From NCBI GenBank assembly GCA_905221605.1, contig CAJNDS010001602.1:710060-774059 (forward strand): a stretch of 64,000 nucleotides of DNA. Reading direction: 5' to 3'. A program made the position numbers and the translations under genes. Shown here one piece after another: positions 46,409 to 57,206 of the stretch; position 1 is the first letter of the stretch; every line of letters begins with the position of its first letter. Source of the stretch: Symbiodinium natans (lineage: Eukaryota > Sar > Dinophyceae > Suessiales > Symbiodiniaceae). Below the pieces are notes generated by a model. The model was not told the DNA's origin, ran no database searches, and saw only the letters and a list, made by a program, of their open reading frames with translations.

Positions 46409-46560
46409 TAATATATATATATATATATATACATACATACATATATATATATATAGATATATAGATATATAGATATATAGATATATAGATATATAGATAT
46501 ATAGATATATAGATATATAGATATATAGATATATAGATATATAGATATATAGAGAGATAT
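46409..46560. repeat. TA and ATAGATAT microsatellite
   Basis: About 25 bp of TA, then at least a dozen tandem copies of the 8-bp unit ATATAGAT. ORFs over it (Tyr/Ile repeats) are artefacts. Confidence 0.98.
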
Positions 46561-46692
46561 AATGTGGGGGGAGGGGGGGGAGGGGGCTCCCACAATAGGG
46601 TAGGGCTTGGGGGTTTAGGGGGTTTGGGCTTAGGGTTTGGGGGTTGTGAAAGCGCAAGTACACCCAAAGCTCGAGTCACCTCTGTTTTGCAG

Positions 46693-46811
46693 GGGTTCTC
46701 GACATTCGACGTTCATGGGCCGAGTATGAGCGCTTCCTCCGAAGGCCTGCCGTGATTTCTGCAGTGCAGTCGGGGTGGCGCAAATTTCCTCAGAGCATAA
46801 GGATTGTATGA
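46693..46811 (+). CDS. candidate exon, two open frames
   Basis: Acceptor CCTCTGTTTTGCAG|G. In phase 1 it reads [20 protein letters not shown], then [14 protein letters not shown], to TGA at 46809, with a GTATGAG donor just before the stop. In phase 0 it reads [20 protein letters not shown] and TGA, which fits the phase of 46171-46205. The first frame looks more protein-like. Confidence 0.55.
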
Positions 46812-47539
46812 GCGGAGAAGTTTCTGCAACAGCAGCTTCATGACCAACTGTTTGAAGACTGCTTTACTTTAATGGCCGATTTCCTGTGCCCCTAGACTTC
46901 ATGACCTTGTCCACAGGCAGTCCAAGACGAGAACAGTCAGCACTTACCCCACAGTCATGAAGCAGACCGTCCCAAACTAAATCTTAAACTCTAAGCCTCT
47001 CACGAGCAAAGCCCCAAGCCCAGCTAGCCCTAAGCCCATAGAGAAAACCCCAAGCCCAGCAAACGCCCAAGCAGCCCCGAAGTAGGACGACCAGCACCCT
47101 GAATCTCAGTTCAGCCCCCGAATTCTGCACGCCCCTGCGAGGTATCCGCGCAGCCCTTCCGTGTCCAGACGCGGGCGGTTGGTCCTATCCAGGCCCGCGG
47201 ACTCATCCCCCAACGCTACAACCCCCGACCCCCCAAGCCGAAGGAACTCCCAGCCCTGGACCCCGAACCCTGAACCTTCATGAGTTCCCATTTTAGGCCG
47301 TGACCCAAGGGCCGCAAGATCACCCCCAACCCCAAACCCTCAACAAAAGGTATCTACAACCTGAGGCCTTGAATGCTCAAGGCATTCCGGGGCTGCTGCC
47401 GGCTTTAGGGTTCTGAGTCATGCGGCATATAGTTTACTCAAATGTAAGATACGCTACAATACAATACGAAATATACTAAACCGTACAGTAGAAGTGTGTG
47501 CACATACATGTGTATATATATATATATGTGTATATACAG

Positions 47540-47578
<39 letters not shown>

Positions 47579-47767
47579 CATAGTTCGTAGGTTAGGGATG
47601 AGGGTCCCAGTACGGCCCCTGCCCCCTGTGGTGTGGTTGGGGGTTTAGGGTTTAAGGTTTAGGGACTATGATACCCCGGGGTTTTTGTATGGCGGGTTTA
47701 TGAGGCTTAGGGCTTAGAGGGTTCTAGTTAGTAGGGTAGGGCCCCTGCCACGGCCTCCTTTGTTCAG
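46812..47767. other. repeat-poor spacer with TA microsatellite
   Basis: TA repeats at 47513-47580. A possible exon at 47110-47141 (CTCAG acceptor, AG|GTATCC donor) is too short to judge. Confidence 0.45.
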
Positions 47768-48005
47768 GCTCGATGGCGCTGTGGGAAGCAAACTCGTCCG
47801 CCACTTCCCTGGACGCTTTCCAGGCAGGCTTCGAGACTTGAGGGACATGGGACTTGGGCTTCGCTGGTTTAGCTCCAGAGCTTTCAAGGTTTCAGGGCAA
47901 ACCCGAAGCCCGAAACCCCAAGCGCGCTGGGATAATGCAGCCCGCAGGCATCTGGTCAGGCGCTTGTGCCCTGGAATTCCACGCCCGAAGGCGCGAGGGA
48001 AGTGA
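47768..48005 (+). CDS. unrecognised two-exon fragment with GC-AG intron
   Basis: Exon 47768-47823 (LDGAVGSKLVRHFPGRFP) ends at a GC donor (G|GCAGGC). Exon 47923-48005 (RWDNAARRHLVRRLCPGIPR, then PKARGK, TGA at 48003) starts after CCCCAAG. Phases match across the GC-AG intron. An alternative frame in the first exon (SMALWEANSSATSLDAFQ) is also open. A GTGATT donor overlaps the stop. Basic, unrecognised. Confidence 0.5.
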
Positions 48006-48499
48006 TTTTGGGTTTAAGGCTTCATCTCCTACCAACCCCCTACACTCCCCAAGGCTCGCTTAAGTCAGAGCATATTAGCCTTAGTTAGGGGGAATTGTTG
48101 GGGGCGGGGGATGGGGGGGGTGAAAACAGGTTTCCTAACCGTCGACCCGAGCCCTCCTCGACCTCAAACCAAGCCCCAACAGGAATATTCCTCAATTAAG
48201 ATTTTTTGTGAGTGTTAGGTGTTAAGCTGCATTTTGGGGCGTGCTCTCCATCTGGTAATTCTTGAGGTGCGCTTGGATACATAGACCCGTATTTTCAATA
48301 CCTGCACCAATAAGGACCCTCCCGCCACATCCGTCTCGTGGTTGCTGAAGACCAGACAGGTTTAGGCCGTTCTGTGCCACCCCGACGGTATCATGGGCAT
48401 CAGTTCTTTATTCAATTCGGGTTTAGGGTTTGGGGTCTAGGGTTTCCAAAGCCTCCCCTAGGGCTTTGGATTCCCTAAACCAAGCCAAGCTCAAAACAG

Positions 48500-49098
48500 T
48501 CCGGCTGGCAGGCCCAGTGGGTCTGTGGCCAGCAGACCACCAGCCCACTGTGACCATGACCCAGCCCGAGCCATTCCAGGCGCGGCATAGCGGGTGAGTT
48601 GTTTTATCTTATGTTCGGAACCCCAGACCCAAAACCCCAAACCCTAAATTCCCCAACCCGAAACCCCAAACTCCAAACCTTGAACCCCAAACCCTAAACC
48701 CCCCGGATCTGCAGGGTTCAGCATGCTTTTGCTTGGCTTTGGGGGGGGGGGGGAGGGAGTGAGAACTCCGGGCTTGAGAGTTGCCAACTTGATACTTGGG
48801 TTTTGGGACTCAGAGTTTAGGGTTTATCGGGTTCAGGGTCTAAAGTCCAGATTCCTTCTAAAGACCAGCAAGTAGTTCCCGAACCCTGCTACACCTGTGG
48901 CTCAGCTAACCGTAATCCTTCTACATGGCAGGCCCATGACTTTGATCTCTCCTTATCAGCGGGGTACCAAATTGCAACATTCGGAAGGGCGGAAACACCA
49001 AGGGCAATGTTTTGTTTGGGCGGTTTACGCCAGGCGTCGACTCAGTCGTTTGGGCCCAGCCTATCTACTTCCGACGTCCAAGGCGCCGTGCGAGTTGA
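48500..49098 (+). CDS. unrecognised two-exon chain
   Basis: Exon 48500-48593 (RLAGPVGLWPADHQPTVTMT, then QPEPFQARHSG) ends with an ideal donor GG|GTGAGTT. Exon 48960-49098 starts after TTGATCTCTCCTTATCAG and reads GVPNCNIRKGGNTKGNVLFG, then RFTPGVDSVVWAQPIYFRRP, to TGA at 49096. The phase (2 nt carried) matches. GTTGAGGGG at 49094 could be a donor instead of the stop. This is one of the best-supported exon pairs here; function unknown. Confidence 0.68.
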
Positions 49099-49644
49099 GG
49101 GGCTACTGGGACTGCGAGTGCAGGGTTATAGTTTCGGTTGCCTGTCTTGTAACCCGAATGCCTTCTAGAACTTTGGCGCAGTAAACCCTAAACTCCTAAA
49201 CCCGTAAGACCCCTAACGCTCCCCCTAATGCCCTGAGTCCCTGTAGACCCCTCAGCCCTTAGTTGCCGTATCCCCGGAAGTTCCCTAAACCTTTCAACGC
49301 AGCGTCTGGTTGTTCTTCCTGGCTCTCTGTAAGGAACAAACTGCTTCATTCAAGGGATTATACGGGGTACCGAATTCCTAGTTACTTTGAAGCAGTAGAC
49401 TTTTTCAGATGTTTAGTCTAAAGATCTCCCCAAAACAGAGGGACTTGACCAGGCTCAAGGCCAACAAAGAAGCCTTGAGCCCTGGAAGCCTTTGAGTCAT
49501 GGCATCCCCTACCCCTCGATCCCCAAACCTTCTGAGGAACCCTCAAAATCGCCCCCCAATTTCCTACACCCTATAACTCCCTACAACACTAACTTTAGAA
49601 CCCTTTAACCCGATAAACTAACACTTCTCAGTAAACATCGCCAG

Positions 49645-49736
49645 GTGCCTGGCCTGTAGACCAGGCCGCCGCTCCGCAGCTGGATTTCTTCCAGGCCATT
49701 CAGGGATCCCAGCTCAAGCCCCGGGCTTTTTTCTAG
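49645..49736 (+). CDS. candidate exon, two open frames
   Basis: Acceptor AACATCGCCAG|G. One frame reads AWPVDQAAAPQLDFFQAIQG, then SQLKPRAFF and TAG at 49734. The other begins CLACRPGRRSAAG, which would be a GCC2/GCC3 C-x2-C-x2-G core. I slightly favour the first. Confidence 0.5.
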
Positions 49737-50133
49737 GGTTTAGTTCGGGTTTAGGGTGTAGGGTTGAGGGATTAGCGGCGCAGCAAGCCATAAAGGGTCG
49801 TGGCAGAGTTCCATTCCTTAGGCCCGGGTTTTTTCCTGTATTCCTAGTAGGGATGAGGGAAACAGTAGGGTCCCTCTCGAATCCCTTCTAGAGGGTAACG
49901 GCGAAAACCACCAAGGCCTGGGGACATGGGCTCGTTGGGAGCTTCGCCGTTCTAAGCTCCTCTTGTTGTCTCGCTTTGCGTGCTCCTTCGGAAGCCATGC
50001 GCGATGTCCCGCACAGCGTAACCCTGAAGTCTTACAAACCTTAAACCCTAAGACCTCGTAATCTCCGAGCCATTAAGCGCCTAAATCTCCCTCAACCCTT
50101 GCAACCGTAATTCTTAAGCCCTTGCGTGGCCAG

Positions 50134-51151
50134 GACCTGGGTATGGGTGTCGGCCGCTCTTCTACCGGAGCATTCACGTTTGAGTTCACCATGCGCAAGG
50201 CGCCGGGACCTTCCCTGGGATTTCGGGTTTTAAGGCTTGTGGGGTTAAAGGTTTGCAATGGGTGGGGGCTCTAAGCTGTCTAAACTCTAAACCCAAGACT
50301 GTTTGTTAGGGGGATCAAGTCTTGAGGTTTTCAAGTTAAGGGTTACCCAGAGAAGAGTTGGTATTCTGGGTTGAGGGTTGAGGGCAAAGCTTCGAGGGAG
50401 GAGGATGTGGTCACCTGGACCCCTCTAGCAGCTTGGTTAGTCGAATCCTTAGAGGGGAATCTACTCGATCCTCGCGCGTGTTTAGGTTGGGGGTTCCCCT
50501 CCTCTCCCTAAACCCCAACTTCTAAACCTGTTCAGGTCATCATGCCTTTAAACCCCTATGCCCTTCTAGAAGCTGCAGCCCCAAACCCTAAAACCCTGCA
50601 ATTCTAAACCCTAAGCCCTGTACACGCTAAGGCCCATAAAAACCTAAAAATCCTGTAATCCTCAGATCCGATGAAGGCCTCTCCGTGGGACAACGTCGGC
50701 ATGCGAGCTCGGGACTTATCTTCGCATCTCGCACTATGCCAAAGACTCATAACGTACCCCCCCCCCCCAAGAAAGAACAAGAAGTGTTTAGAGCTTGAAT
50801 TTGGGGCTTGGGAATTACGGCTAAGGTATTCCCAAAAGTGTAAGACGTAAAGTACGAGATATTTGAGGGAACACTTCTTTCGGGGGCGGTTTGGCACGAT
50901 GATAGGCGTAGACGACTACACGGCTCAAGTCCATGAAGCTACCAAAGGAAACCTAGGACGTAGAAAGTCTGAACCCTGAACGCCCCTTAAACCCTAAACC
51001 AAACCCTAATCCCTCGACCCTAAACCCAGACAAGCAAAGCTACCGCAGCATATCAGCATACATCCAAACAGTCGTCTCTCGGAGGAGGCTGCCTCTTACA
51101 CAGCCCTTCAAAGAGGCAACTTCCACGCAGCCTCGAGAAACAAGACGTTGA
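50134..51151 (+). CDS. unrecognised two-exon chain
   Basis: Exon 50134-50226 (acceptor TGCGTGGCCAG, DLGMGVGRSSTGAFTFEFTM, then RKAPGPSLGFR) ends CGG|GTTTTAAGG. Exon 51035-51151 (CCAGACAAG acceptor) reads QSYRSISAYIQTVVSRRRLP, then LTQPFKEATSTQPRETRR, to TGA at 51149. Both are phase 0. The second half is basic. The intron contains a poly-C run near 50759. Confidence 0.62.
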
Positions 51152-51636
51152 CAAGTGTGATCCGTTGTTTCAATCGGCATGTATAAACTAAATAAATAAA
51201 CATATTAATATATATATATACATGTTTAGATATGAATATAAATAAATTAATAAATAAATATATATATATATATATATATTGTATATACTGTATGTGTATA
51301 TATACATATACATATATATATATATACATATATATATACATACATACAGTTATGTTTGTGGTATTTGTGTGCATTTTTGTGTGAATGCAAGATGTATATA
51401 TGCCCGCGCATCCACATGATTAGTGCTGTTACTAATAGTAAGCCATGGGGTCCTGATGCACCTCGAAGCCGTTTACGGGCTTTGGGGGGGGGGGGGGGGG
51501 TTACGGGACCGAAATGATGGGCTGATTGCGCACCTCAATCGTTTAGGGCACCAAAAGGGCCCACATCTTGAAGGATGAGCCCTAACAGCCAGAACCCTGA
51601 ACCCCAAATCCTTGCGAATGCACCGTTTTACCACAG
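51152..51636. repeat. AT-rich microsatellites and G run
   Basis: TA/TAAA repeats at 51185-51350 and a G homopolymer at 51485-51500. No exon seen. Confidence 0.9.
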
Positions 51637-51685
51637 GTGAAGCACTGGTACGGGAGGCCTCCGCTGGAGGTGCTTGTGGGGAGGG
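51637..51685 (+). CDS. candidate exon
   Basis: Acceptor CGTTTTACCACAG|G and donor AGGG|GTATTGG around VKHWYGRPPLEVLVGR, phase 0 to 1. Unrecognised. Confidence 0.62.
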
Positions 51686-51846
51686 GTATTGGAGAGTAGG
51701 GCGAGGGTTGTAGGGTTGAGGAGCTTGGGGGTTTTGGGGGTTTGGGGGTTTGAGTTTTGGGCTGTGTTGGGTTTAGGGCTTTGGAGAGGGGCGTTTCGGA
51801 TGTATGGGGGGGGGGCGGGGGTGGGGGGGGGGGCGGGCTGTGTAGG

Positions 51847-51946
51847 TGGAATGTTCCCCCTTATAACTATAGTCCTTAATAGGGACTATAATAGGGGGTA
51901 CTATGATCCCTATTAAGGACTGTCAGTATAAGGGGCAACATCCCAA
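51847..51946. mobile_element. 100-bp palindromic MITE, copy 4
   Basis: TGGAATGTTCCCCCTTATAA at the left end and TATAAGGGGCAACATCCCAA at the right. Flanks TGTGTAGG and GGTGTAGC match at 6 of 8. The arms are perfectly paired over long stretches (AGTCCTTAATAGGGA with its inverse). Confidence 0.9.
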
Positions 51947-52313
51947 GGTGTAGCTTTAGGGACTTGGACAAAAGATGGTGTCCCGACAGCCCTGAATCCG
52001 CCAGCCGTGTCTGGGGCTTGTGGTTGCTTCATCTACTTGGAGGTTTAGGGTTTAGAGTTTCGGGTGGATGCCAGGCCCTTGAGAGGCTAAGAGCGGACAC
52101 CGATCGAGGATGCTTGAGTTTGCTTTCGGCCCTTGCCCTGCCGGAACCTCTCTTTTCGAAACAATGATTTTTTGCGTCATTGCCATGCACCCTAAACCCC
52201 AAACCCCAAACCCCAAACCCTAAACCCTAAACCCTAAAGCCCTGGCTTCTGCCGTTCCCAAGTGGGATATTGTACATTAAGACCTAGACCCTAAACCCGC
52301 TACCCTGAACCCT

Positions 52314-52437
52314 ATGAGCTTCGAGGATCTTGTACCGGAATATGCTTCAGATGTCAAAAGTCCCACCAAGTGTGCTTTGTCGAATTTGGAAACCCTCCTA
52401 GGCCAGAAAATCCCAAGAACCCGTAAACCCCAGAAAC
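52314..52437 (+). CDS. weak candidate exon
   Basis: The open frame MSFEDLVPEYASDVKSPTKC, then ALSNLETLLGQK, reads like protein and begins with ATG after CCCTAAA-type sequence. It has no clear donor. Confidence 0.35.
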
Positions 52438-52639
52438 TCTCAAACTCAACATCGGTACTGCCCTTCGTTGGGGGGACATCTGACCCCATAGGGTGTCGAG
52501 GGTTCAGGGTTTAGGGGCTTGTTGAGTTTTGCACGTCCAAGCTAAGACTGCGGCTGGCCGGGGTTTTGGGATTGAGGGTTTAGTTTAGGGTCCACAATTT
52601 CATAGGGCCCCATCGTTACATTGCGGTGGGGGGGCGTTT

Positions 52640-52988
52640 TCAATATGACGAGGAGGAGGAGGATGACAGATCAGCTCAGATTTATGTGGAAGGGGTGGGC
52701 TGAGTGCTTTAAGAAGTTTGAAGCGCTTTGCTGTTTCATGTGGGTGGTGTGCCCTAAACCCTAAACCCCTAAACCCTAAACCCTAAACCCTAAACCCTAA
52801 ACCCTAAACCCTAAACCCTAAACCTCGAACCAAAAACTCTGCAGCAGAGGCTTCTGAGTCACTTCTCCCGTTCCCGCATCCGATGATCAAGTAGCCCTCA
52901 GTGTCTGAACCCTACGTAAGCCTGGCTTCGGCTTTAGGGTTTCAGGGTTTAGGGGTTTGGGGTTTAGGGTTTAGGATTTAGAACGCAG
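52640..52988. other. ambiguous acidic exon and CCCTAAA array
   Basis: Near 52650 two frames are open: FQYDEEEEDDRSAQIYVEG to a stop, and an ATG frame MTRRRRMTDQLRFMWKGW. A CCCTAAA array fills 52751-52823. Confidence 0.4.
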
Positions 52989-53072
52989 GTGAAGGAGATG
53001 CTGGATGATGGCATCATCATTGCCGGGGGCCCATGGCCATGTCCATGGCGCACAGTCGCCACCCATCGTTGA
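52989..53072 (+). CDS. candidate exon running to TGA
   Basis: Acceptor TAGAACGCAG|G, then VKEMLDDGIIIAGGPWPCPW, RTVATHR and TGA at 53070. A GT inside ACAGTCGCC could end it earlier. The preceding intron end is G-rich, against the usual polarity. Confidence 0.52.
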   Translation: MKEMLDDGIIIAGGPWPCPWRTVATHR

Positions 53073-53682
53073 GCACACCTGGGCGATTAGGGTTAGGGTG
53101 AACCATAGACCGTAAACCCTAAACCCTAAACCCTAGACCCCAAACCCTAAACCCTCTGGCAAGGACACATAGGGTTCATTCAGCGGCCCCATGGGGTCAT
53201 GAACTTGGTTGCTTCCTTACTTACAATCCTTACAGCCACAGAGGCCCTGAAGCCCTATGAAACCTCCAGTCTACCAGGCCCCTTAGCACCATGTAAGTAA
53301 GCCCTGTGAACTTCATAACCCTAAACTCGCATGCAGTTTGTGAACTCTATGAACCCTCTAAGCTTTAAATACACCCACATGCGCTTTAGTAGCTGAGCCC
53401 TGTAAGTCCGCCAGAAGGGACCCTATGTAGTTTTTAACATCCTAATTATGAGACACTTGAAAACCTTTTAAGCCCTGTAAAGGCCTGAAAAGGCGCGTAA
53501 AGCCCTAAAGTAAACCCAGCTGGAATCGCGTCCCTTCAAGCGCTGCAAAAACGAAAGCCTAAACCCTGGGAGCAATCCTAAACGCCCTTTCAAGCATTGC
53601 AAGCGCCGTGAAGCCCTAAACCCTAATTCCCAAACCCAGCCAGCCCAACAAGCCTAAACCCAAGCCCTGAGGCCTGGAACAG
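53073..53682. other. C-rich intron-like stretch
   Basis: CCCTAAA at 53114-53155, then a long run of degenerate CCCTGTAA-type units. No exon established. Confidence 0.5.
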
Positions 53683-53745
53683 GCAATGCACTGGTGACGA
53701 ACTCCGTGAGTTCCTCCGGCCCTGCTTTGAGGGCTGCAGGGGGGG
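53683..53745 (+). CDS. Cys-containing candidate exon
   Basis: Acceptor CCTGGAACAG|G; the frame reads QCTGDELREFLRPCFEGC, ending in a G run with GT at 53746. Another frame is open and contains a GTGAGT. The helix followed by C-x3-C is distinctive but unassigned. Confidence 0.55.
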
Positions 53746-53930
53746 GTTCGGGCTTTAGGTGATCGAGAGGGTTTGGGGGGTTTAAGGCTTTAGGGTTCAG
53801 GCTCACAGGGCTTCTACTCTCTGTTGAGAAGGTGCCCCCCCACCCCCCCGCCCCCCAATCATCATGCTGCACAAAGCCCGCTGAGCCTTCCCGAAGCCCC
53901 AGATTGCAATTGAGCGTTGTTCCGCTCCAG

Positions 53931-54138
53931 GGTCCGGAGAATCGAAGTTGGCCGCCGCCTTGGTGGGTTTAGGGTGTAGGATTTAGGATTTAGGATTTAG
54001 GGTTAGGGTTTTGGCTTGTTCAAAGCAGGGGGCTGCGACAAGGTCTTGGTTTTTTGTGGTGTTACAGTTCAGGTTTCACAGTGTGAATTTGGGGTGTCAT
54101 TCCTGCGGCACTCACGCTCCAGCCATGGCCTGGCCTAA
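53931..54138 (+). CDS. unrecognised two-exon chain
   Basis: Micro-exon 53931-53962 (TTCCGCTCCAG, SGESKLAAAL, donor TTG|GTGGGT) joins in phase 0 to 54073-54138 (GTTACAGTTCAG, VSQCEFGVSFLRHSRSSHG, LA, TAA at 54136). GSGESKLAAAL is faintly like a P-loop but lacks the GK[ST] core, so no ATPase claim is made. Confidence 0.5.
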
Positions 54139-54417
54139 AGTAGGCGCGCCCTGAGCCCCATAGGGCCGGGGGGAGGACCCATGCTTCGTGATGGTCGGTC
54201 TGCGCACTGGGCTAAGCAAGGATTTGGGGTTTAGGGTTGAGGGTGTACATAGGCTAAGCCGCTGCGCATCCCAAGCTGCTGTTTGCTCTTGTCAAAGAAC
54301 GCAACCTTCTACACCCTACAGTCGTACCATGACTAGTTAACCGTTGCTCTTATTCGTCAGCTTGCTACTGCTAGTGATACTGCTTGTACTCTGATTTGCC
54401 GTTGCTACTAGTCCAAG

Positions 54418-55138
54418 GAGACCACATCATCAGCGTCAATGGGCACAAAGATGTGCCCAGCCCTCTGCAGAGCCCTTCCATCCTTCCGTTTCTAGCGGCC
54501 CGGGGTTCCTAAATGCCTTGAACCCCCTAAAGTTCCCGAACCTTACACCCTGGCGAACCCTTAAGTTCCTAAAGTTACCAAACCGCAAATCCCTCAAAAA
54601 TCTCTAGCTAGCCCTAAATCTACGAACGTTTCACCCCTGAACCATGCACCATATCTCTGTTCTGTAGGAAGTCGGGGGGCCTGCTTGTACATGGAGTTCC
54701 ATGCACAGTCTGTTCTGAATTCGGGTGCAACTTGTTCAGGGTGTAAAGCCCCAACACCCAGATCAATCCAGATCAATCCTCATTGAGAACAACTCACTAC
54801 GCAGGGTTTTTTTGTCTTCGTGGACTGCTTACAGGCTGTTGGCTGATGGCATTGGCTTAGTCGGTTTCATAGTGTTTCGGCTTAGGGTTTGCAAGGTCAC
54901 TGTTTGGGCCCTTCGGCAGAAAGCGATGCTGCAAGTGGACAGGGCGGGTTTGGGGTGCAGGATTGAAGTTTAGGGTTTTAGGCTTGGGGAGGGGCCTAGG
55001 GCGAGGTTTGAGGTTGAAAGGGTTTGGGGTCTATACAAGGTCAAAGGGCTAAGGGTGTAGATGGTTTACTTGCATCTCTAGATGGTTTGCTTGCATCTCT
55101 ATCTACTTACAGCTGAGGTATTGCACATGAAGCCATAG
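54418..55138 (+). CDS. PDZ-like fragment plus downstream exons
   Basis: Exon 54418-54504 reads GDHIISVNGHKDVPSPLQ, then SPSILPFLAARG. G-D-x-I-I-x-V-N-G is the hallmark of the middle of a PDZ domain, which binds C-terminal peptides of partners. The carboxylate-binding loop would be in an upstream exon not identified. Exon 54896-54947 (VTVWALRQKAMLQVDRA) and exon 55113-55138 (acceptor CTATCTACTTACAG, EVLHMKP, TAG) are phase-consistent with each other (phase 1). The link from the PDZ exon to 54896 is not in phase, so an intervening exon is likely. Confidence 0.55.
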
Positions 55139-55247
55139 GCCCTGTATCACCCAAAGGTCACTCGTGAACCCCGATACCCAGGCTCCCTCTTTTCTCCCTA
55201 AACCCTAAACCCTAAAATGAAGAGGATTCGTGAAGGGTGTGGCCCAG

Positions 55248-55299
55248 GTCGGAAATGATGAAAGAGATGCGAACTGCGGTGCAACTGAAGTTCCAGGCG
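55248..55299 (+). CDS. candidate exon
   Basis: Acceptor GTGGCCCAG|G and donor GCG|GTTTCGGG around SEMMKEMRTAVQLKFQA, phase 2 to 0. Helical, unrecognised; a second frame is open. Confidence 0.55.
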
Positions 55300-55470
55300 G
55301 TTTCGGGCTTTGGGCTAAGGTCTTAAGGTTTAGGCTTTAGGGTTCAGGGTTTTTCAAATTCGTTTTGGGCTCTGGGTGCAGGATTTCAAAGTGCAGCTTA
55401 CAGATTTCAGGGTTTAGGGCTTCGGGTCCTAAGCCCGACATTCCCAACAACACGTGCTGTCGGTTTCCAG

Positions 55471-55577
55471 TCTTCATAGAGAAGGGGCCCGATAAAATGT
55501 CCACTGGCCGGGCAACACCAGACAAGACCGAACACTCGCAAGAGTGCCAGAAACAATCCTGCGCCGCCAGAGTTTGA
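55471..55577 (+). CDS. candidate exon
   Basis: Acceptor CTGTCGGTTTCCAG; the frame reads FIEKGPDKMSTGRATPDKTE, then HSQECQKQSCAARV and TGA at 55575. GTTTGAGGG overlapping the stop looks like the usual telomere-type donor, so the exon probably ends at AGA. Hydrophilic, unrecognised. Confidence 0.65.
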
Positions 55578-56284
55578 GGGCTTAAACCTTAAACCCCCAC
55601 GCCCCCAGCCCTAAACCCTAAACCCTAGAGTTCCCCATGCCCCAAACACAATCCTGGCCCGGCTTCATTCCTCCCCAGCTTCCAAACCGTAGATCCCAAA
55701 TTCACCTCCTTCCGGGTTCAGCGCTAAACCCTAAACCCTCACCCCAGATCTACTCCCAATTAATTACTTCCCCACCAAGCCTCAAGCCCTGAATTCCTGG
55801 CTCTAAACCCCGCAGCCTGAACCCCGATCTGACTACACCTTTTTCCCACACACGAAGCTCCCAATTCCTCACACCATCTGTGTGTCCGGAAGGTCTATCG
55901 CCCAGCGAACAGCGTGGCACAAATGGGTTGGAGGCTGCGCCCTAAACCCTAAGCCCTCCTTGAGATCTTGGTGTTATGGGGCTTGGAGTCGAGGGATGTA
56001 GGGTCCTTCAATATCACATATGCCCCAGCTAGGACTGTACCTACTGACTATGAATCGTCAGGGCGAGCGGATGGACAGTTGAATGGGTTTCGTGCTTTGT
56101 TTTTGGATCTGGGGAAGGGATGAGGCCTAGCCCTAGACTGTACTGACAAAGCATTTTTGGGCTTTCCTGGCTGTAGCTGTTTGAAAGTGATCACATTTCT
56201 TGACAAGAATACTAGCACAAGTAATCATAACGTCTGGGCTTGGGAGCTTCATTTCGGGCTTGGGTCGTGGGGCGCACGGAATAA
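55578..56284. other. C-rich intron-like sequence
   Basis: CCCTAAA-type units at 55600-55630 and 55725-55740, then sparse sequence. No exon established. Confidence 0.5.
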
Positions 56285-56421
56285 GGAAGCACAGCCACAC
56301 AGTTGCTGCCGAGTTTTTGGCGAGCAAAGCGGTAGTCCCTTCACCACGAGGGATGCATGCTAGGTCCTTCACGGTACCCTTGCTGGAAGAAAAAAGACAT
56401 CTTGGCATTCACCAAATTGTT
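56285..56421 (+). CDS. candidate coding stretch next to MITE
   Basis: The frame KHSHTVAAEFLASKA, then SFTVPLLEEKRHLGIHQI, is open with possible internal splice sites (GCG|GTAGTC, CATGCTAG|G). The minus strand is also open. The MITE starts directly after it. Confidence 0.38.
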
Positions 56422-56522
56422 TTGGTATGTTCCCCCTTATACTAACAGTCCTTGATAGGGGTTATAATAGGGGGTACGACAATACCTATTTGGGACTGTT
56501 AGTAGAAGGGGGAAACTCCCAA
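56422..56522. mobile_element. 100-bp palindromic MITE, copy 5
   Basis: TTGGTATGTTCCCCCTTATA at the left; the right end GAAGGGGGAAACTCCCAA is slightly eroded. Flanking 8-mers AAATTGTT and CAAGTATT match at only 5 of 8, so this looks like an older copy. Confidence 0.85.
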
Positions 56523-56711
56523 CAAGTATTGCCTACATGGCTGCCAGATTGCCAGCAGTTTGGCATCTTGATGGCATGCTCTTCCAAGTGCTATCCGAAA
56601 GCACACCGTAATCTGGGGGGTTTACGAAAATAGGGGACCCCAAATTCAAATGTGAACCCCCAAGTAGCAGGATTCCCGTCGAAGAAAGACCCCCTAGTTT
56701 CGTGAAGCCCC

Positions 56712-57206
56712 TTGTGGAGATCGACGCGGCCTAAGCGTCTCTCAGCCATCGCGCCCGCAAAGCGCAAAAATCATCTCGAAATGGAACCCCATGTGCAGCT
56801 TCAACGACAACCTTTGACCAGAGAAGTCTTCCAGAAGATGGGCCGATCGTTTTCCAAAGCTTTCTGGAACCTGTCCAAGACTTGGACCATGATCGCAACA
56901 TTTCAATGTGTTAGTGCCTCACGTGCATACTATCTTGACGCAAATGTGTGTGTGTGTGCAGACAATCCTTGACCAGAATGCAACAGTTCGTATGGCTGAG
57001 ACATGGACATATACGATCAACAAGTTCACCGCATGCTTGCACTTGCGCAACACACCTCGACACCTGTCCTGTTCCTCCCCCCCCCTCCCCCCGAGAAACC
57101 TCTCAAAGCTAATCGCAGTAAGCCGAATCTGATGCAGGGTCGACTCTCCCCTCAGAAACCGGAGGGCCTTCAAAATCACGAAGATATTCTGAGGTGGCGA
57201 ATCTGA
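56712..57206 (+). CDS. repeat-free coding-like region, frames ambiguous
   Basis: A frame from 56712 (KRLSAIAPAKRKNHLEME, then PLTREVFQKMGRSFSKAF) is open for 86 codons. A second, from 57003 (MDIYDQQVHRMLALAQHT, a run of five Pro, then KANRSKPNLMQGRLSPQK) continues to TGA at 57204. A GTGTGTGTGTGCAG acceptor lies at 56946-56959. More than one frame is open in places, so exon limits are uncertain. No family assigned. Confidence 0.42.

Noticed and set aside
46367-46679. Ile-Tyr-Leu repeat ORFs
   Set aside because: Translation of the ATAGATAT microsatellite.
49023-49045. 23-bp intron joining two open frames
   Set aside because: Too short to splice; reading straight through gives a better continuous frame to 49098.
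56960-57060. Phosphoglycerate-mutase-like motif (FVWLRHGH)
   Set aside because: The frame lacks the rest of the family signature and ends in a stop; competing frames are at least as good.
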